Shown: positions 1 to 8,185, numbered from the stretch's first letter. The stretch is DNA of 64,000 nucleotides from Polaribacter sp. Hel1_85 (GCF_000766795.1 NZ_JPDS01000001.1:1555001-1619000); one strand, 5' to 3'. Notes: generated from the sequence alone by a model not told the origin. Numbers and translations are program-made.

Positions 1-270
1 TATGTAAATAACATTGGAATTAAAAAATTAGATTTAAAACAAGAAAAGTTAGAAAAAATTCAAGAAAAATCGATACAAGAATCTTCATGGTTTCATTTAT
101 TAGTTACCATAAAATTTTGGTTAGATGACATTTCTCCTTCATTTGAAAAGACAGATATTTTTATCGAAAAATCTATCAATGCTCGTTTTGATTTAATGGA
201 TATAACACCTTTACAAAGTATCATCGATTTTGGAAAATTTATACTCAAAGAAAAAGTAAATTTTAATTAA
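1..270 (+). CDS. TetR/AcrR-family regulator, C-terminal part (5' end outside window)
   Basis: An open frame runs from base 1 to a TAA at 268-270 and gives 89 residues with no start codon in the window. The peptide is mostly helical, with a segment FEKTDIFIEKSINARFDLMD and a final IIDFGKFILKEK. I recognise this as the ligand-binding C-terminal domain of a TetR-like regulator common upstream of ABC1-kinase genes in Flavobacteriaceae. The helix-turn-helix would lie outside the window. It ends 7 nt before the ABC1 kinase gene, so it is probably the first gene of that operon and may control it. The family assignment is from memory of similar sequences, not from a search. Confidence 0.55.
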   Translation, partial: YVNNIGIKKLDLKQEKLEKIQEKSIQESSWFHLLVTIKFWLDDISPSFEKTDIFIEKSINARFDLMDITPLQSIIDFGKFILKEKVNFN

Positions 271-277
271 AAAGCCT

Positions 278-1582
278 ATGAAAACAATTGATTCTATACC
301 AACTTCGAAAATTCAAAGAGCTTCTAAATTAGTTACAACTGGAGCAAAAATTGGTGTAAATTACCTAAAATATTATGGTGATAAAATTACCAAAACAGAA
401 AATGAAGCTAAAGCTAAATTAAACGAAAATAATGCAGAAGATATTTATGATGGTCTAAAGCAATTAAAAGGTAGTGCTTTAAAAGTAGCTCAAATGTTAA
501 GTATGGAAAAAAGTATTTTACCACAAGCTTATGTAGAAAAATTTTCACTTTCTCAATTCTCAGTACCTCCACTTTCACCTGCTTTGGTTACAAAAACTTT
601 TAAAAAATACTTTGGCAAAAATCCAAATGAAATTTATGATAAATTTAATGCGATTTCTGTAAATGCAGCAAGTATTGGACAGGTTCATAAAGCAGAAAAA
701 GATGGAAAAAAATTGGCTATAAAAATTCAATATCCTGGTGTTGCTCAAAGTATTGCTTCAGATTTAGCTTTGGTAAAACCAATTGCTATTAAAATGTTTA
801 ATATTAAAGGTAAAGATTCTGATAAATATTTTAAAGAGGTTGAAAATAAGTTAGTTGAAGAAACCGATTATATTTTAGAAGTTAAACAAAGCCAAGATAT
901 TGTAGAGGCCTGCAAACATATTGCTAATTTAAATTTCCCTAATTATTATCCAGCATTATCATCAGATAGAATTATTACAATGGATTGGATGCATGGTGTT
1001 CATTTATCAGAATTTTCAACAAATAACCAAGAAGTATCAAATAAATTAGGACAAGCTTTATGGGATTTTTATATGTTTCAGATTCATAAATTAAAAAAAG
1101 TTCATGCAGATCCTCATCCTGGTAATTTTTTAATTTCTCCAGAAAATGAATTAATTGTGATTGATTTTGGTTGTATGAAAACGATTCCTGAAGATTTTTA
1201 CATTCCTTATTTTGAATTAGCAAAGAAAGAAAACATTGCTAATCCAACATATTTTGAAGAAAAATTATTTGAATTAGAAATTTTAAGAGAAGATGACTCT
1301 AAAGAAGAATTAGATTTTTTTAGAGCAATGTTTCATGAAATGCTAAGTTTATTTACACAACCATTTCATCAAGAAGTTTTTGATTTTTCTGATGAAAATT
1401 TCTTTGGTAAACTATCAGAATTAGGTACAAAATATGCAAAAAACACAGAGCTTAAAAACATGAATGGCAACAGAGGTTCTAAACACTTTATTTACATTAA
1501 CAGAACATTTTTTGGCCTTTATAATTTAATGCACGATTTAAAAGCACAAAACATAAAAATTAATAATTTTAATACTTATTAA
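278..1582 (+). CDS. ABC1/AarF/UbiB-like atypical kinase
   Basis: A 434-residue protein of the ABC1 (UbiB/ADCK) atypical kinase family. Visible motifs are the family N-terminal motif at about residues 64-73, read here as LKGSALKVAQ (KxAQ instead of the usual KxGQ); the alanine-rich loop NAASIGQVH (about 129-137); a nucleotide-binding lysine in LAIKIQYPG (about 146-154); the catalytic HADPHPGN (about 276-283); and the metal-binding DFG (296-298). In other organisms such kinases support quinone or isoprenoid-lipid metabolism and photo-oxidative stress tolerance; the substrate here is unknown. It overlaps the following flavin reductase by one base (TAATG), which indicates translational coupling. 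Confidence 0.85.
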   Translation: MKTIDSIPTSKIQRASKLVTTGAKIGVNYLKYYGDKITKTENEAKAKLNENNAEDIYDGLKQLKGSALKVAQMLSMEKSILPQAYVEKFSLSQFSVPPLSPALVTKTFKKYFGKNPNEIYDKFNAISVNAASIGQVHKAEKDGKKLAIKIQYPGVAQSIASDLALVKPIAIKMFNIKGKDSDKYFKEVENKLVEETDYILEVKQSQDIVEACKHIANLNFPNYYPALSSDRIITMDWMHGVHLSEFSTNNQEVSNKLGQALWDFYMFQIHKLKKVHADPHPGNFLISPENELIVIDFGCMKTIPEDFYIPYFELAKKENIANPTYFEEKLFELEILREDDSKEELDFFRAMFHEMLSLFTQPFHQEVFDFSDENFFGKLSELGTKYAKNTELKNMNGNRGSKHFIYINRTFFGLYNLMHDLKAQNIKINNFNTY

Positions 1583-2202
1583 TGACCTTTTTTACCTTTA
1601 ATGATATCAATAATTTAGATCATCTTTATAAGATTAACCTTATTAATAGCTGCTCTGGTTTTAAATCTGCTAATTTATTGGGCTCTATTTCTAAAGATGG
1701 AATAACCAATGTTGCTATTTTTAGTTCTGTCACGCATTTAGGTTCTAATCCACCAACTTTAGGTTTTATTTTAAGACCTACAACAGTGCCTAGAGATACA
1801 TATAAAAACATAAAAGAAACGGGGAATTTTACTATAAATCATATTTATGAAGACATTATAGAAGATGCTCATCATACTTCTGCCAAGTATTCAGAAAAAA
1901 TTTCTGAATTTAATATGACTAATTTAAAAGAAGAATATAAAGGCCGTTTTAAAGTACCTTTTGTTAAAAACTCCCCCGTACAAATGAGTATGAAATTTGT
2001 AGAAGAAATATATGTTGCTTCTAATGATGTGATGCTGATTGTAGGGCAAATTGAAGAATTATATATTCAAGATGAAATCCTTGAAAACGATGGATTAATT
2101 AATTTATCCAAAGGAAACATTACAGCTATTAATGGTTTGGATGCTTATGCAATTCCTAAATTTAAGAAGCAACTATCTTATCAAAGACCTAAAAATACTT
2201 AA
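1582..2202 (+). CDS. flavin reductase-like FMN-binding protein
   Basis: A 206-residue protein with the flavin reductase split-barrel fold. The N-terminal LINSCSGFKSANLLGSIS, then TNVAIFSSVTHLGSNPPTLGF and the phrase TGNFTINHI are typical of the family, in which these segments line the FMN site. Members reduce free flavin with NAD(P)H or act as FMN-dependent reductases; no substrate can be read from the sequence. The start ATG overlaps the stop of the ABC1 kinase gene, and the next gene begins 8 nt downstream, so this is the middle gene of a tight operon. Confidence 0.75.
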   Translation: MTFFTFNDINNLDHLYKINLINSCSGFKSANLLGSISKDGITNVAIFSSVTHLGSNPPTLGFILRPTTVPRDTYKNIKETGNFTINHIYEDIIEDAHHTSAKYSEKISEFNMTNLKEEYKGRFKVPFVKNSPVQMSMKFVEEIYVASNDVMLIVGQIEELYIQDEILENDGLINLSKGNITAINGLDAYAIPKFKKQLSYQRPKNT

Positions 2203-2210
2203 CATAGTGT

Positions 2211-3632
2211 ATGAAAATTCTTGTAACAGGTGCCACTGGTTATATTGGTAAACGATTAATTCCGTTATTATTAAATGATGGTCACACCATTATTTGCCCT
2301 GTTAGAGATAAATTAAGAGCAGAAGATTATTACAAAAATCAAAAAAATGTATTATTAATTGAAGCTGACTTCTTAAACAGCGATAGTTTAAATAACATTC
2401 CAAAAGATTTTGATGCTGCTTATTACTTAATTCATTCGATGTCTAACTCAGCCAAAGAATTTCATGTTTTAGAAGAAAAATGTGCTTTCAATTTTAAACG
2501 ATTTACAGAAATTACAGCTGTAAAACAAGTTATTTACTTAAGCGGAATAACTAATGATACAAAGCTATCTAAACATTTATTATCAAGAAAAAATGTTGAA
2601 ATCACTTTAACTTCTAACAAATATGCATTAACAACTTTTAAAGCTGGAATTATCGTTGGCTCTGGGAGTTCTTCCTTTGAAATAATTAGAGATATTGTAG
2701 AAAAATTACCTGCAATGATTGCGCCCAAATGGTTAAACACAAAAACGCAACCTTTAGCAATTAGAGATGTTTTATCATTTTTACATAAATCTCTCGGTAA
2801 AGAAGAATTATTTAACACTTCTCATGATATTTTTGGCCCAGAAATATTAACTTATAAAGAAATGTTATTACAATTTGCAGAAGTAAGAAAGTTAAAAAGA
2901 TGGATTTTAACTGTACCTGTTATGACACCAAAACTATCTTCTTATTGGTTGTACTTTGTAACCTCTACATCATACAAATTAGCAAGTTCTTTAGTAAACT
3001 CTATGGGTGTAGAAGTTATTGGAAATAAAAGTAACATTAATAAAATGTTAGACATCAATCCAATGTCCTACAAAGAAGCTGTAAAATTAGCTTTCAAAAA
3101 AATTGAACAAAATAGTATTATTTCTAGCTGGAAAGATTCTTATATAAGTAGTGGAAAATTAAAAAACTATGTACATGAATTTATAAATGTTCCAGAATAT
3201 GGATGTTTTAAAGATTATAAAAAAAGAACACTAAAAGATAAGAAAAGAACATTAGATAGAATTTGGGCAATAGGAGGAGAAACAGGTTGGTATTATGGTA
3301 CTTTTCTATGGAAAATTCGCGGTTTTTTAGATCAGTTTTTTGGTGGAGCAGGTTTACGTAGAGGAAGAAGACATCCAACAGAATTGAATGCTGGTGATGC
3401 TTTAGATTTTTGGCGCGTAATTTATGCTGATAAAGAAAAAGAAAAACTTCTACTTTATGCAGAAATGATAATGCCAGGTGAAGCTTGGTTAGAGTTTAAA
3501 ATTGAAGACGGTAAGTTGTATCAAACAGCAACTTTTAGACCTCATGGTTTAGCTGGAAGATTATATTGGTATGCAGTAATGCCATTTCATTGGTTTGTTT
3601 TTAATGGGATGATTAACAATATCAACAATTAA
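2211..3632 (+). CDS. NAD(P)-binding SDR protein with DUF2867 C-terminal domain
   Basis: A 473-residue two-domain protein. The N-terminal third begins with the Rossmann motif GATGYIGKRL (about residues 7-16) and resembles NmrA/atypical SDR proteins. The C-terminal half has the DUF2867 signature: WYYGTFLWKIRGFLDQFFGG followed by GLRRGRRHPTELNAGDALDF. This architecture is common in bacteria, often near photolyase and redox genes, but the reaction is not established. It closes the first operon; 292 bp without a gene separate it from the small paralog pair. Confidence 0.8.
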   Translation: MKILVTGATGYIGKRLIPLLLNDGHTIICPVRDKLRAEDYYKNQKNVLLIEADFLNSDSLNNIPKDFDAAYYLIHSMSNSAKEFHVLEEKCAFNFKRFTEITAVKQVIYLSGITNDTKLSKHLLSRKNVEITLTSNKYALTTFKAGIIVGSGSSSFEIIRDIVEKLPAMIAPKWLNTKTQPLAIRDVLSFLHKSLGKEELFNTSHDIFGPEILTYKEMLLQFAEVRKLKRWILTVPVMTPKLSSYWLYFVTSTSYKLASSLVNSMGVEVIGNKSNINKMLDINPMSYKEAVKLAFKKIEQNSIISSWKDSYISSGKLKNYVHEFINVPEYGCFKDYKKRTLKDKKRTLDRIWAIGGETGWYYGTFLWKIRGFLDQFFGGAGLRRGRRHPTELNAGDALDFWRVIYADKEKEKLLLYAEMIMPGEAWLEFKIEDGKLYQTATFRPHGLAGRLYWYAVMPFHWFVFNGMINNINN

Positions 3633-3924
3633 ATTACAGAAAATCACCTCAAAATTTATAATTCTTTGTTAATTTTTGTTTAACCTTTTTTAATTTTAAA
3701 TAAACATTACTATATTTGATACATAATTAAATCTGAAATCAAAGTATGTTATTTTAAATGGCATAGCAATTGCATGCATTATTAAAAGGGTCTGAGAAAA
3801 AAGAACAACTTTTGAAGCAGAACAATCATAATTTAACTTAAAATAATAAAATGTTATTCTTATAATAAAAAAGTAAGAAGCTTTAAGAAGTTAAAAAAAA
3901 CGATTTAAAAAAGAAAAACAAAAT
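3633..3924 (+). other. AT-rich intergenic region without a gene
   Basis: 292 bp between the DUF2867 protein and the first small paralog. I see no plausible reading frame or clear hairpin terminator. It holds one good -7-like box (3711-3718) and a long A-rich run directly upstream of the 3925 start, as expected of a Bacteroidota leader without a Shine-Dalgarno sequence. Confidence 0.5.
3711..3718 (+). promoter_or_regulatory. candidate Bacteroidota -7 box (TATATTTG)
   Basis: TATATTTG fits the TAnnTTTG consensus used by the primary sigma factor of Bacteroidota. No TTG lies exactly 19-20 bases upstream, so the -33 element is weak or absent, which would suit an alternative or activator-dependent promoter. 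It would start a transcript about 200 nt before the small paralog genes and the stress cluster up to the photolyase. Confidence 0.3.
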
Positions 3925-4149
3925 ATGGATTTGATAAAAAAAGCACAAGAATTTGAAACAAGAAAAATGAGATTTCCAACTACCAGTGATCGTGTTCTGG
4001 CAGCTAGAGAAGCGAAATCTTTAATTTTAAGTTTAAATGAAGTTTATAAAGAAAATAAAGATTCTAATATTATGGATATCATGAAAAGATTAACTGTAAT
4101 TAAGCAAAGAATCGAAAAACGTTTAAAAGGAAAACCATTAACTTCATAA
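3925..4149 (+). CDS. small conserved charged protein, tandem paralog 1
   Basis: A 74-residue protein with no signal peptide or membrane segment. It is highly charged and predicted helical, with blocks KAQEFETRK, TTSDRVLAAREAKSLIL, LNEVYKENKD and MKRLTVIKQRIEKRLKGKP. It shares 47 of about 71 aligned residues with the gene 77 bp downstream, so the pair arose by tandem duplication. I do not recognise a named family. The location before SDR, glutathione peroxidase, TspO and photolyase genes suggests a role in the same stress response; this is inference from position only. Confidence 0.75.
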   Translation: MDLIKKAQEFETRKMRFPTTSDRVLAAREAKSLILSLNEVYKENKDSNIMDIMKRLTVIKQRIEKRLKGKPLTS

Positions 4150-4226
4150 TAAGTACATATTTTTCTTGCTTTTCTAACTTTTATAATTATATTCGAAAAT
4201 TATAGAATAAAACAGAGAAACAAGCA

Positions 4227-4442
4227 ATGAATTTATTAGAAAGAGCTGAAGAATTTGAACACAGAAAACATTCATTTAAAACTACAAGTGATAGAATTGT
4301 AGCATCTAGAGAGGTTAAAGCCTTAATTTTAGAGCTAAACGAAGTATATAAAGTAGAAAAAGACATTAAAATAATGGATCAAATGAAGCGCTTAACAGCA
4401 GTTAAACAAAAAATTGAAAAGCGCTTGAAAGGAAGACCTTAA
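4227..4442 (+). CDS. small conserved charged protein, tandem paralog 2
   Basis: A 71-residue soluble helical protein and close paralog of the preceding gene. The conserved core is TTSDR, ELNEVYK and a basic tail KQKIEKRLKGRP; variation is concentrated in the first 18 residues. It starts 77 bp after its paralog and ends 6 nt before the SDR gene, so it belongs to the operon running to the photolyase. Function unknown. A small DNA- or RNA-associated protein would fit the basic C-terminus, but nothing in the sequence proves this. Confidence 0.75.
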   Translation: MNLLERAEEFEHRKHSFKTTSDRIVASREVKALILELNEVYKVEKDIKIMDQMKRLTAVKQKIEKRLKGRP

Positions 4443-4448
4443 AAGCCT

Positions 4449-5132
4449 ATGAATAAAATTTTAGTTGTTGGAGGAAGCAAAGGAATTGGAAATGCAATTA
4501 TTAAATCTTTAATTGATGATAATTCAATTATAAATATAAGTAGAACTGCTCCTTTGCTTTCCCACACTAATCTTACTCACTATACATGTGATATTCTTAC
4601 AGATGACCTCCCTAAAATTGAAGAAATAGATACTTTAATCTATTGCCCAGGAAGCATCAATTTAAAACCAATTTCTCGACTAAAATTAGATGATTTCAGA
4701 AATGATTTTGAAATTAACGTTATTGGTGCCGTAAAAACTATTCAACATTATTTGCCTTCTTTAAAAAAAGGAAGCAAACCTTCTATTTTACTTTTTAGCA
4801 CTGTTGCAGCAAAATTAGGAATGCCTTTTCATGCAAGTGTTGCTGCGGCAAAATCTGCTGTAGAAGGTTTAACAAAATCTTTAGGTGCAGAATTAGCGCC
4901 ATCAATTCGTGTAAATGCAATTGCACCAACTGTAACAGATACAGATTTGGCATCTAAATTATTGCGAAATGAACGAATGATAGAAAATATTACAGAACGT
5001 CATCCTTTAAAAAAATATTTAATTCCAAAAGAAGTTGCAGATTTAGCTTCTTTTTTAATTTCTGAAAAAGCTAATTCAATCTCAGGTCAAATTTTTGAAC
5101 TAGATTGTGGAATTGTCAGTTTTAAAATATAA
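4449..5132 (+). CDS. SDR-family protein lacking the catalytic tyrosine
   Basis: A 227-residue classical short-chain dehydrogenase/reductase by fold: cofactor loop GGSKGIG (8-14), IYCPGS replacing the NNAG motif (64-69), and a C-terminal SISGQIFELDCG. The active-site segment reads FSTVAAKLGMPFHASVAAAK: the serine (S117) and lysine (K135) are present, but the position of the YxxxK tyrosine is valine (V131). My recollection is that a subfamily with FHASxAAAK occurs in other bacteria, so this may be a conserved non-canonical type rather than decay. The substrate is unknown. It is the third gene of the stress operon. Confidence 0.75.
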   Translation: MNKILVVGGSKGIGNAIIKSLIDDNSIINISRTAPLLSHTNLTHYTCDILTDDLPKIEEIDTLIYCPGSINLKPISRLKLDDFRNDFEINVIGAVKTIQHYLPSLKKGSKPSILLFSTVAAKLGMPFHASVAAAKSAVEGLTKSLGAELAPSIRVNAIAPTVTDTDLASKLLRNERMIENITERHPLKKYLIPKEVADLASFLISEKANSISGQIFELDCGIVSFKI

Positions 5133-5147
5133 TAAAACCTAATCAAA

Positions 5148-5621
5148 ATGAATATTTACGATATAGAGATTAACAGTCTCCAGAATAATCCTATTCAATT
5201 ATCAGATTTTAAAAATAAATACATTCTTTTTGTAAATGTGGCCTCTAAATGCGGTTTTACTCCTCAATATAAAGAATTGGAAGATTTAAGTAAAACTTAT
5301 AAAGACAACTTAATTATTATTGGAGTTCCTTGTAATCAATTTGGAAATCAAGAACCAGGAAGTAATGAAGAAATTCAAGAATTTTGTGAATTAAATTATG
5401 GTGTTTCTTTTTTAATTACAGAAAAAATTGATGTAAAAGGCACAAATCAACATCCTTTATATACTTGGTTAACTTCGAAAAAAATGAATAACAGAAAAAA
5501 TTCTACAGTTAAATGGAATTTTCAAAAGTATTTAGTTTCTCCAGAAGGAAAATTAATAGATTATTATTTTTCAATTACAAAACCAATGAGTTCAAAAATC
5601 ACAAAACACTTAAAATCATAA
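5148..5621 (+). CDS. glutathione peroxidase family (BtuE-like thiol peroxidase)
   Basis: A 157-residue cysteine-type glutathione peroxidase homolog, which reduces peroxides, usually with thioredoxin as donor in bacteria. The peroxidatic cysteine is C35 in VASKCGFT. The rest of the tetrad is visible as Q64 in PCNQFGNQEPG and W123-N124 in KWNFQKYLV. C80 in EIQEFC sits where two-Cys family members carry the resolving cysteine. No signal peptide is seen, so it is cytoplasmic. Its place among TspO, SDR and photolyase genes supports a peroxide or photo-oxidative stress role. Confidence 0.9.
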   Translation: MNIYDIEINSLQNNPIQLSDFKNKYILFVNVASKCGFTPQYKELEDLSKTYKDNLIIIGVPCNQFGNQEPGSNEEIQEFCELNYGVSFLITEKIDVKGTNQHPLYTWLTSKKMNNRKNSTVKWNFQKYLVSPEGKLIDYYFSITKPMSSKITKHLKS

Positions 5622-5625
5622 AACT

Positions 5626-5799
5626 ATGTTTGGTTTATTTAAAAAGAAAAGTGAAGTAGAAAATTTGCAAGATTCTTATAAAAAGATAATGAAAGAAGCA
5701 TTTAAATTGCAATCTATTAACAGAACTGATAGCGATAAAAAATATTTAGAAGCAGACAATATTTTAAAGAAAATTGAATCTTTACAATCAAAATTATAA
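5626..5799 (+). CDS. Lacal_2735 family small protein
   Basis: A 57-residue protein, MFGLFKKKSEVENLQDSYKK at its start and a lysine/glutamate-rich helical remainder ending IESLQSKL. I recognise the Lacal_2735 family, short charged proteins found in Flavobacteriaceae. No function is known. The ATG lies 4 nt after the glutathione peroxidase stop and the TAA at 5797-5799 lies 4 nt before the tspO start, which supports it as a real operon member even though it is very short. Confidence 0.75.
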   Translation: MFGLFKKKSEVENLQDSYKKIMKEAFKLQSINRTDSDKKYLEADNILKKIESLQSKL

Positions 5800-5803
5800 A
5801 CCC

Positions 5804-6265
5804 ATGAAGCAATTAAAACTTACACTATTATTTTTAATTATCAACTTTGGTGGATTGGCAATTGGAAGCTGGTTAATGAATAATGGGCCATTAACAACAT
5901 GGTATACTAATTTAAATCAGGCTCCTTGGACGCCTCCAGGTATTGTTTTTGGAATTGCTTGGACTCTAATTATGATTTGTTTTTCAATTTATTTAGGTCG
6001 CCTTAATATAAAAGATTACAGCATAAAATTAACCATTATCTTTTTTATTCAATTTATTCTAAATGTAAGTTGGAACTACATTTTCTTTAACCAACATTTA
6101 ATTTTATTTGGTTTGATAACAATTGTTTTACTTACTTCTCTCCTATTTTACTATTTCTTCAAATTAAGCAGTAAAACCGGTTATTATAAATTTTTACTTT
6201 TACCCTATATGATTTGGCTGTGTATTGCTACTTCATTAAATCTCTATATTCTAATTCATAATTAA
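5804..6265 (+). CDS. tspO: TspO/MBR family membrane protein
   Basis: A 153-residue tryptophan-rich sensory protein/translocator-protein homolog with five predicted membrane helices. Family marks are WYTNLNQAPWTPPGIVFGIA (about 33-52) and WNYIFF later on. TspO proteins bind porphyrins and influence tetrapyrrole and light-stress responses. I take the ATG at 5804 (MKQLKLTLLFL); a TTG 30 nt upstream would add residues inside the preceding small gene. The next gene begins 1 nt after the stop. Confidence 0.9.
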   Translation: MKQLKLTLLFLIINFGGLAIGSWLMNNGPLTTWYTNLNQAPWTPPGIVFGIAWTLIMICFSIYLGRLNIKDYSIKLTIIFFIQFILNVSWNYIFFNQHLILFGLITIVLLTSLLFYYFFKLSSKTGYYKFLLLPYMIWLCIATSLNLYILIHN

Positions 6266-6266
6266 G

Positions 6267-6731
6267 ATGAAAATTTACACATTTCATAGAAAACAAAACT
6301 TACCTATTTCTGTAGAAAAAGCTTGGGAGTTTTTGTCAAGTCCAAAGAATTTAAAAACAATAACTCCAGATTACATGAGTTTTGATATTCTTTCTGGAGC
6401 GGAAAAACCAATGTTTGCTGGTCAAATTATACAATATATTGTTACTCCAATTCTTGGGATAAAAACAAAATGGGTTACAGAAATTAAACACGTAAAAGAA
6501 AATAAATATTTTGTAGATGAACAGCGTTTTGGACCTTATGCTTTATGGCATCACAAACACTTTATCAAAGCAATTGAAGGTGGCGTAGAAATGGAAGACA
6601 TTATAGATTACAAAGTTCCTATGGGGATTTTAGGTCAAATAGCACATCCAATTCTAGTAAAACCAAAATTGGAAGAAATATTTGCATACAGACAAAAGAA
6701 ATTAATTGAACTTTTTGGAGAATTAAAGTAA
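6267..6731 (+). CDS. SRPBCC family protein
   Basis: A 154-residue START/Bet v1-like protein. The N-terminal phrase ISVEKAWEFLSSPKNLKTITP and the final AYRQKKLIELFG are typical of the SRPBCC family often labelled as cell-division inhibitor or polyketide cyclase-like. The fold binds hydrophobic ligands; no specific ligand is indicated. It overlaps the photolyase start by one base (TAATG). Such SRPBCC genes commonly accompany photolyases in Flavobacteria, consistent with co-regulation by light. Confidence 0.8.
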   Translation: MKIYTFHRKQNLPISVEKAWEFLSSPKNLKTITPDYMSFDILSGAEKPMFAGQIIQYIVTPILGIKTKWVTEIKHVKENKYFVDEQRFGPYALWHHKHFIKAIEGGVEMEDIIDYKVPMGILGQIAHPILVKPKLEEIFAYRQKKLIELFGELK

Positions 6732-8038
6732 TGATTGAGAAAATTAACATTTTTTGGTTTAGAAGAGATCTTCGTTTAAATGATAATTGTGGATTATTTC
6801 ATGCATTAAAATCAGGAAAAAAACTCTTGCCAATTTTTATTTTTGATGAAGAAATTTTAAATAAACTACCTAAAGATGATGCACGTGTTTCATTTATTCA
6901 TCAAGAAGTAGAAAACATTAATAACCGATTAAAGGAAATTGGAAGTTCTTTATCTTTTATCAAAGGAAAACCGCTTAATATTTTCAAAAAATTATCTGAA
7001 AAATATAAAATTGATAGTATTTTCACAAATCACGATTATGAACCTTATGCTATCAAAAGAGATTTAGAAATTAAAGACTTTTTAACATCAAAAAATATTC
7101 TTTTTAAAACTTATAAGGATCAAGTAATCTTTGAACGAAATGAAATCGTAAAAAAAGATGGAACCCCTTATAAAGTATTTACACCTTATTCAAAAAAATG
7201 GTTAGAAGCTTTCTGCTTTAAAGGCATTCAATTTTTTCCTTCGGAAGAGCTTTTAGATAACTTTATCAAAACAAATAGCCATCAATTTTTATCATTAGAA
7301 GAAATTGGATTTACAAAATCTACTATCAAAATTGCATCTTATAAAGTTTCATCAAAATTAATTAATCAATATGAAGAAACTAGAAACTTTCCAGCAAAAG
7401 ATAGCACTTCAAAACTAGGTGCACATTTACGTTTTGGAACTGTAAGTATTAGAAAAATGGTAGATAAAGCGGCTAAAAGCAATAATATTACATTCTTAAA
7501 AGAATTGATCTGGAGAGAATTTTTTATGCAAATTTTATGGCATTTTCCATACACAATTAAAAAAAGTTTTAAACCAAAATACGATAGAATTCTTTGGAGA
7601 AATAATGAAAAAGAATTCGAAGCTTGGTGCAAAGGAGAAACAGGTTATCCTTTAGTAGACGCAGGTATGAGAGAATTAAACCAAACTGGTTTTATGCACA
7701 ATAGAGTTAGAATGTTGGTGGGTAGTTTTCTTTGCAAACATTTATTAATAGATTGGAGATGGGGTGAAACTTATTTTGCAGAAAAATTGCATGATTACGA
7801 ACAATCTAGCAATATTGGAAATTGGCAATGGGTTGCAGGTACAGGTGTAGATGCAGCTCCCTATTTTAGAATTTTTAATCCAACAACTCAAATTCAAAAA
7901 TTTGATAACGATTTAGATTATATAAAAAAATGGGTGCCAGACTTTCAAGAACTAACCTATCCTAAACCAATTGTTGAACATAAATTTGCTAGAGAACGTT
8001 GTTTAAAAACATACAAAAAAGCTTTAATAGAATTCTAA
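6731..8038 (+). CDS. phrB: class I deoxyribodipyrimidine photolyase/cryptochrome family
   Basis: A 435-residue flavoprotein of the photolyase/cryptochrome family, which repairs UV pyrimidine dimers with blue light. The N-terminal DNA_photolyase domain starts INIFWFRRDLRLNDN. The FAD-binding domain shows WREFFMQILWHFP (about 271-283), GYPLVDAGMRELNQTGFMHN (315-334), RVRMLVGSFLCKHLLIDWR, and N361 in SSNIGNWQW, equivalent to the asparagine that distinguishes E. coli CPD photolyase, followed by TGVDAAPYFRIFNPTTQ. This favours a true CPD photolyase over a signalling cryptochrome. It is the last intact gene of the stress cluster. Confidence 0.9.
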   Translation: MIEKINIFWFRRDLRLNDNCGLFHALKSGKKLLPIFIFDEEILNKLPKDDARVSFIHQEVENINNRLKEIGSSLSFIKGKPLNIFKKLSEKYKIDSIFTNHDYEPYAIKRDLEIKDFLTSKNILFKTYKDQVIFERNEIVKKDGTPYKVFTPYSKKWLEAFCFKGIQFFPSEELLDNFIKTNSHQFLSLEEIGFTKSTIKIASYKVSSKLINQYEETRNFPAKDSTSKLGAHLRFGTVSIRKMVDKAAKSNNITFLKELIWREFFMQILWHFPYTIKKSFKPKYDRILWRNNEKEFEAWCKGETGYPLVDAGMRELNQTGFMHNRVRMLVGSFLCKHLLIDWRWGETYFAEKLHDYEQSSNIGNWQWVAGTGVDAAPYFRIFNPTTQIQKFDNDLDYIKKWVPDFQELTYPKPIVEHKFARERCLKTYKKALIEF

Positions 8039-8082
8039 AATTTATTTAATAGTTTCTTTTTGATATTAAATTTAAAAGCTGA

Positions 8083-8166
8083 GGAAGACAACAAATGGAA
8101 GAAGTTTGCGTTTTTGAAGTGAAAGATGGTAAAATTACGAATGAACAATTCTTTTATACCATGTAA
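8083..8166 (+). pseudogene. remnant of an NTF2/SnoaL-like gene (3' end only)
   Basis: Between an in-frame TGA at 8080-8082 and the TAA at 8164-8166 the frame reads GRQQMEEVCVFEVKDGKITN followed by EQFFYTM. This strongly resembles the last strand and tail of nuclear transport factor 2/SnoaL-like proteins (ELCVYxVKDGKIVSEQFF). Nothing recognisable as the upstream part of that fold lies before it, so I read this as a truncated gene. It sits 45 nt after the photolyase stop and ends before a terminator, so the intact gene may once have closed the stress operon. Confidence 0.5.
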
Positions 8167-8185
8167 TAAATTATTTATTCTTGAT

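Noticed and set aside
2534..2818. 94-codon minus-strand frame
   Set aside because: It is antisense to the DUF2867 SDR gene, which is clearly coding.
5774..5803. Upstream TTG start for TspO
   Set aside because: It lies inside the Lacal_2735-type small gene and adds residues not typical of TspO; the ATG at 5804 gives the normal N-terminus.
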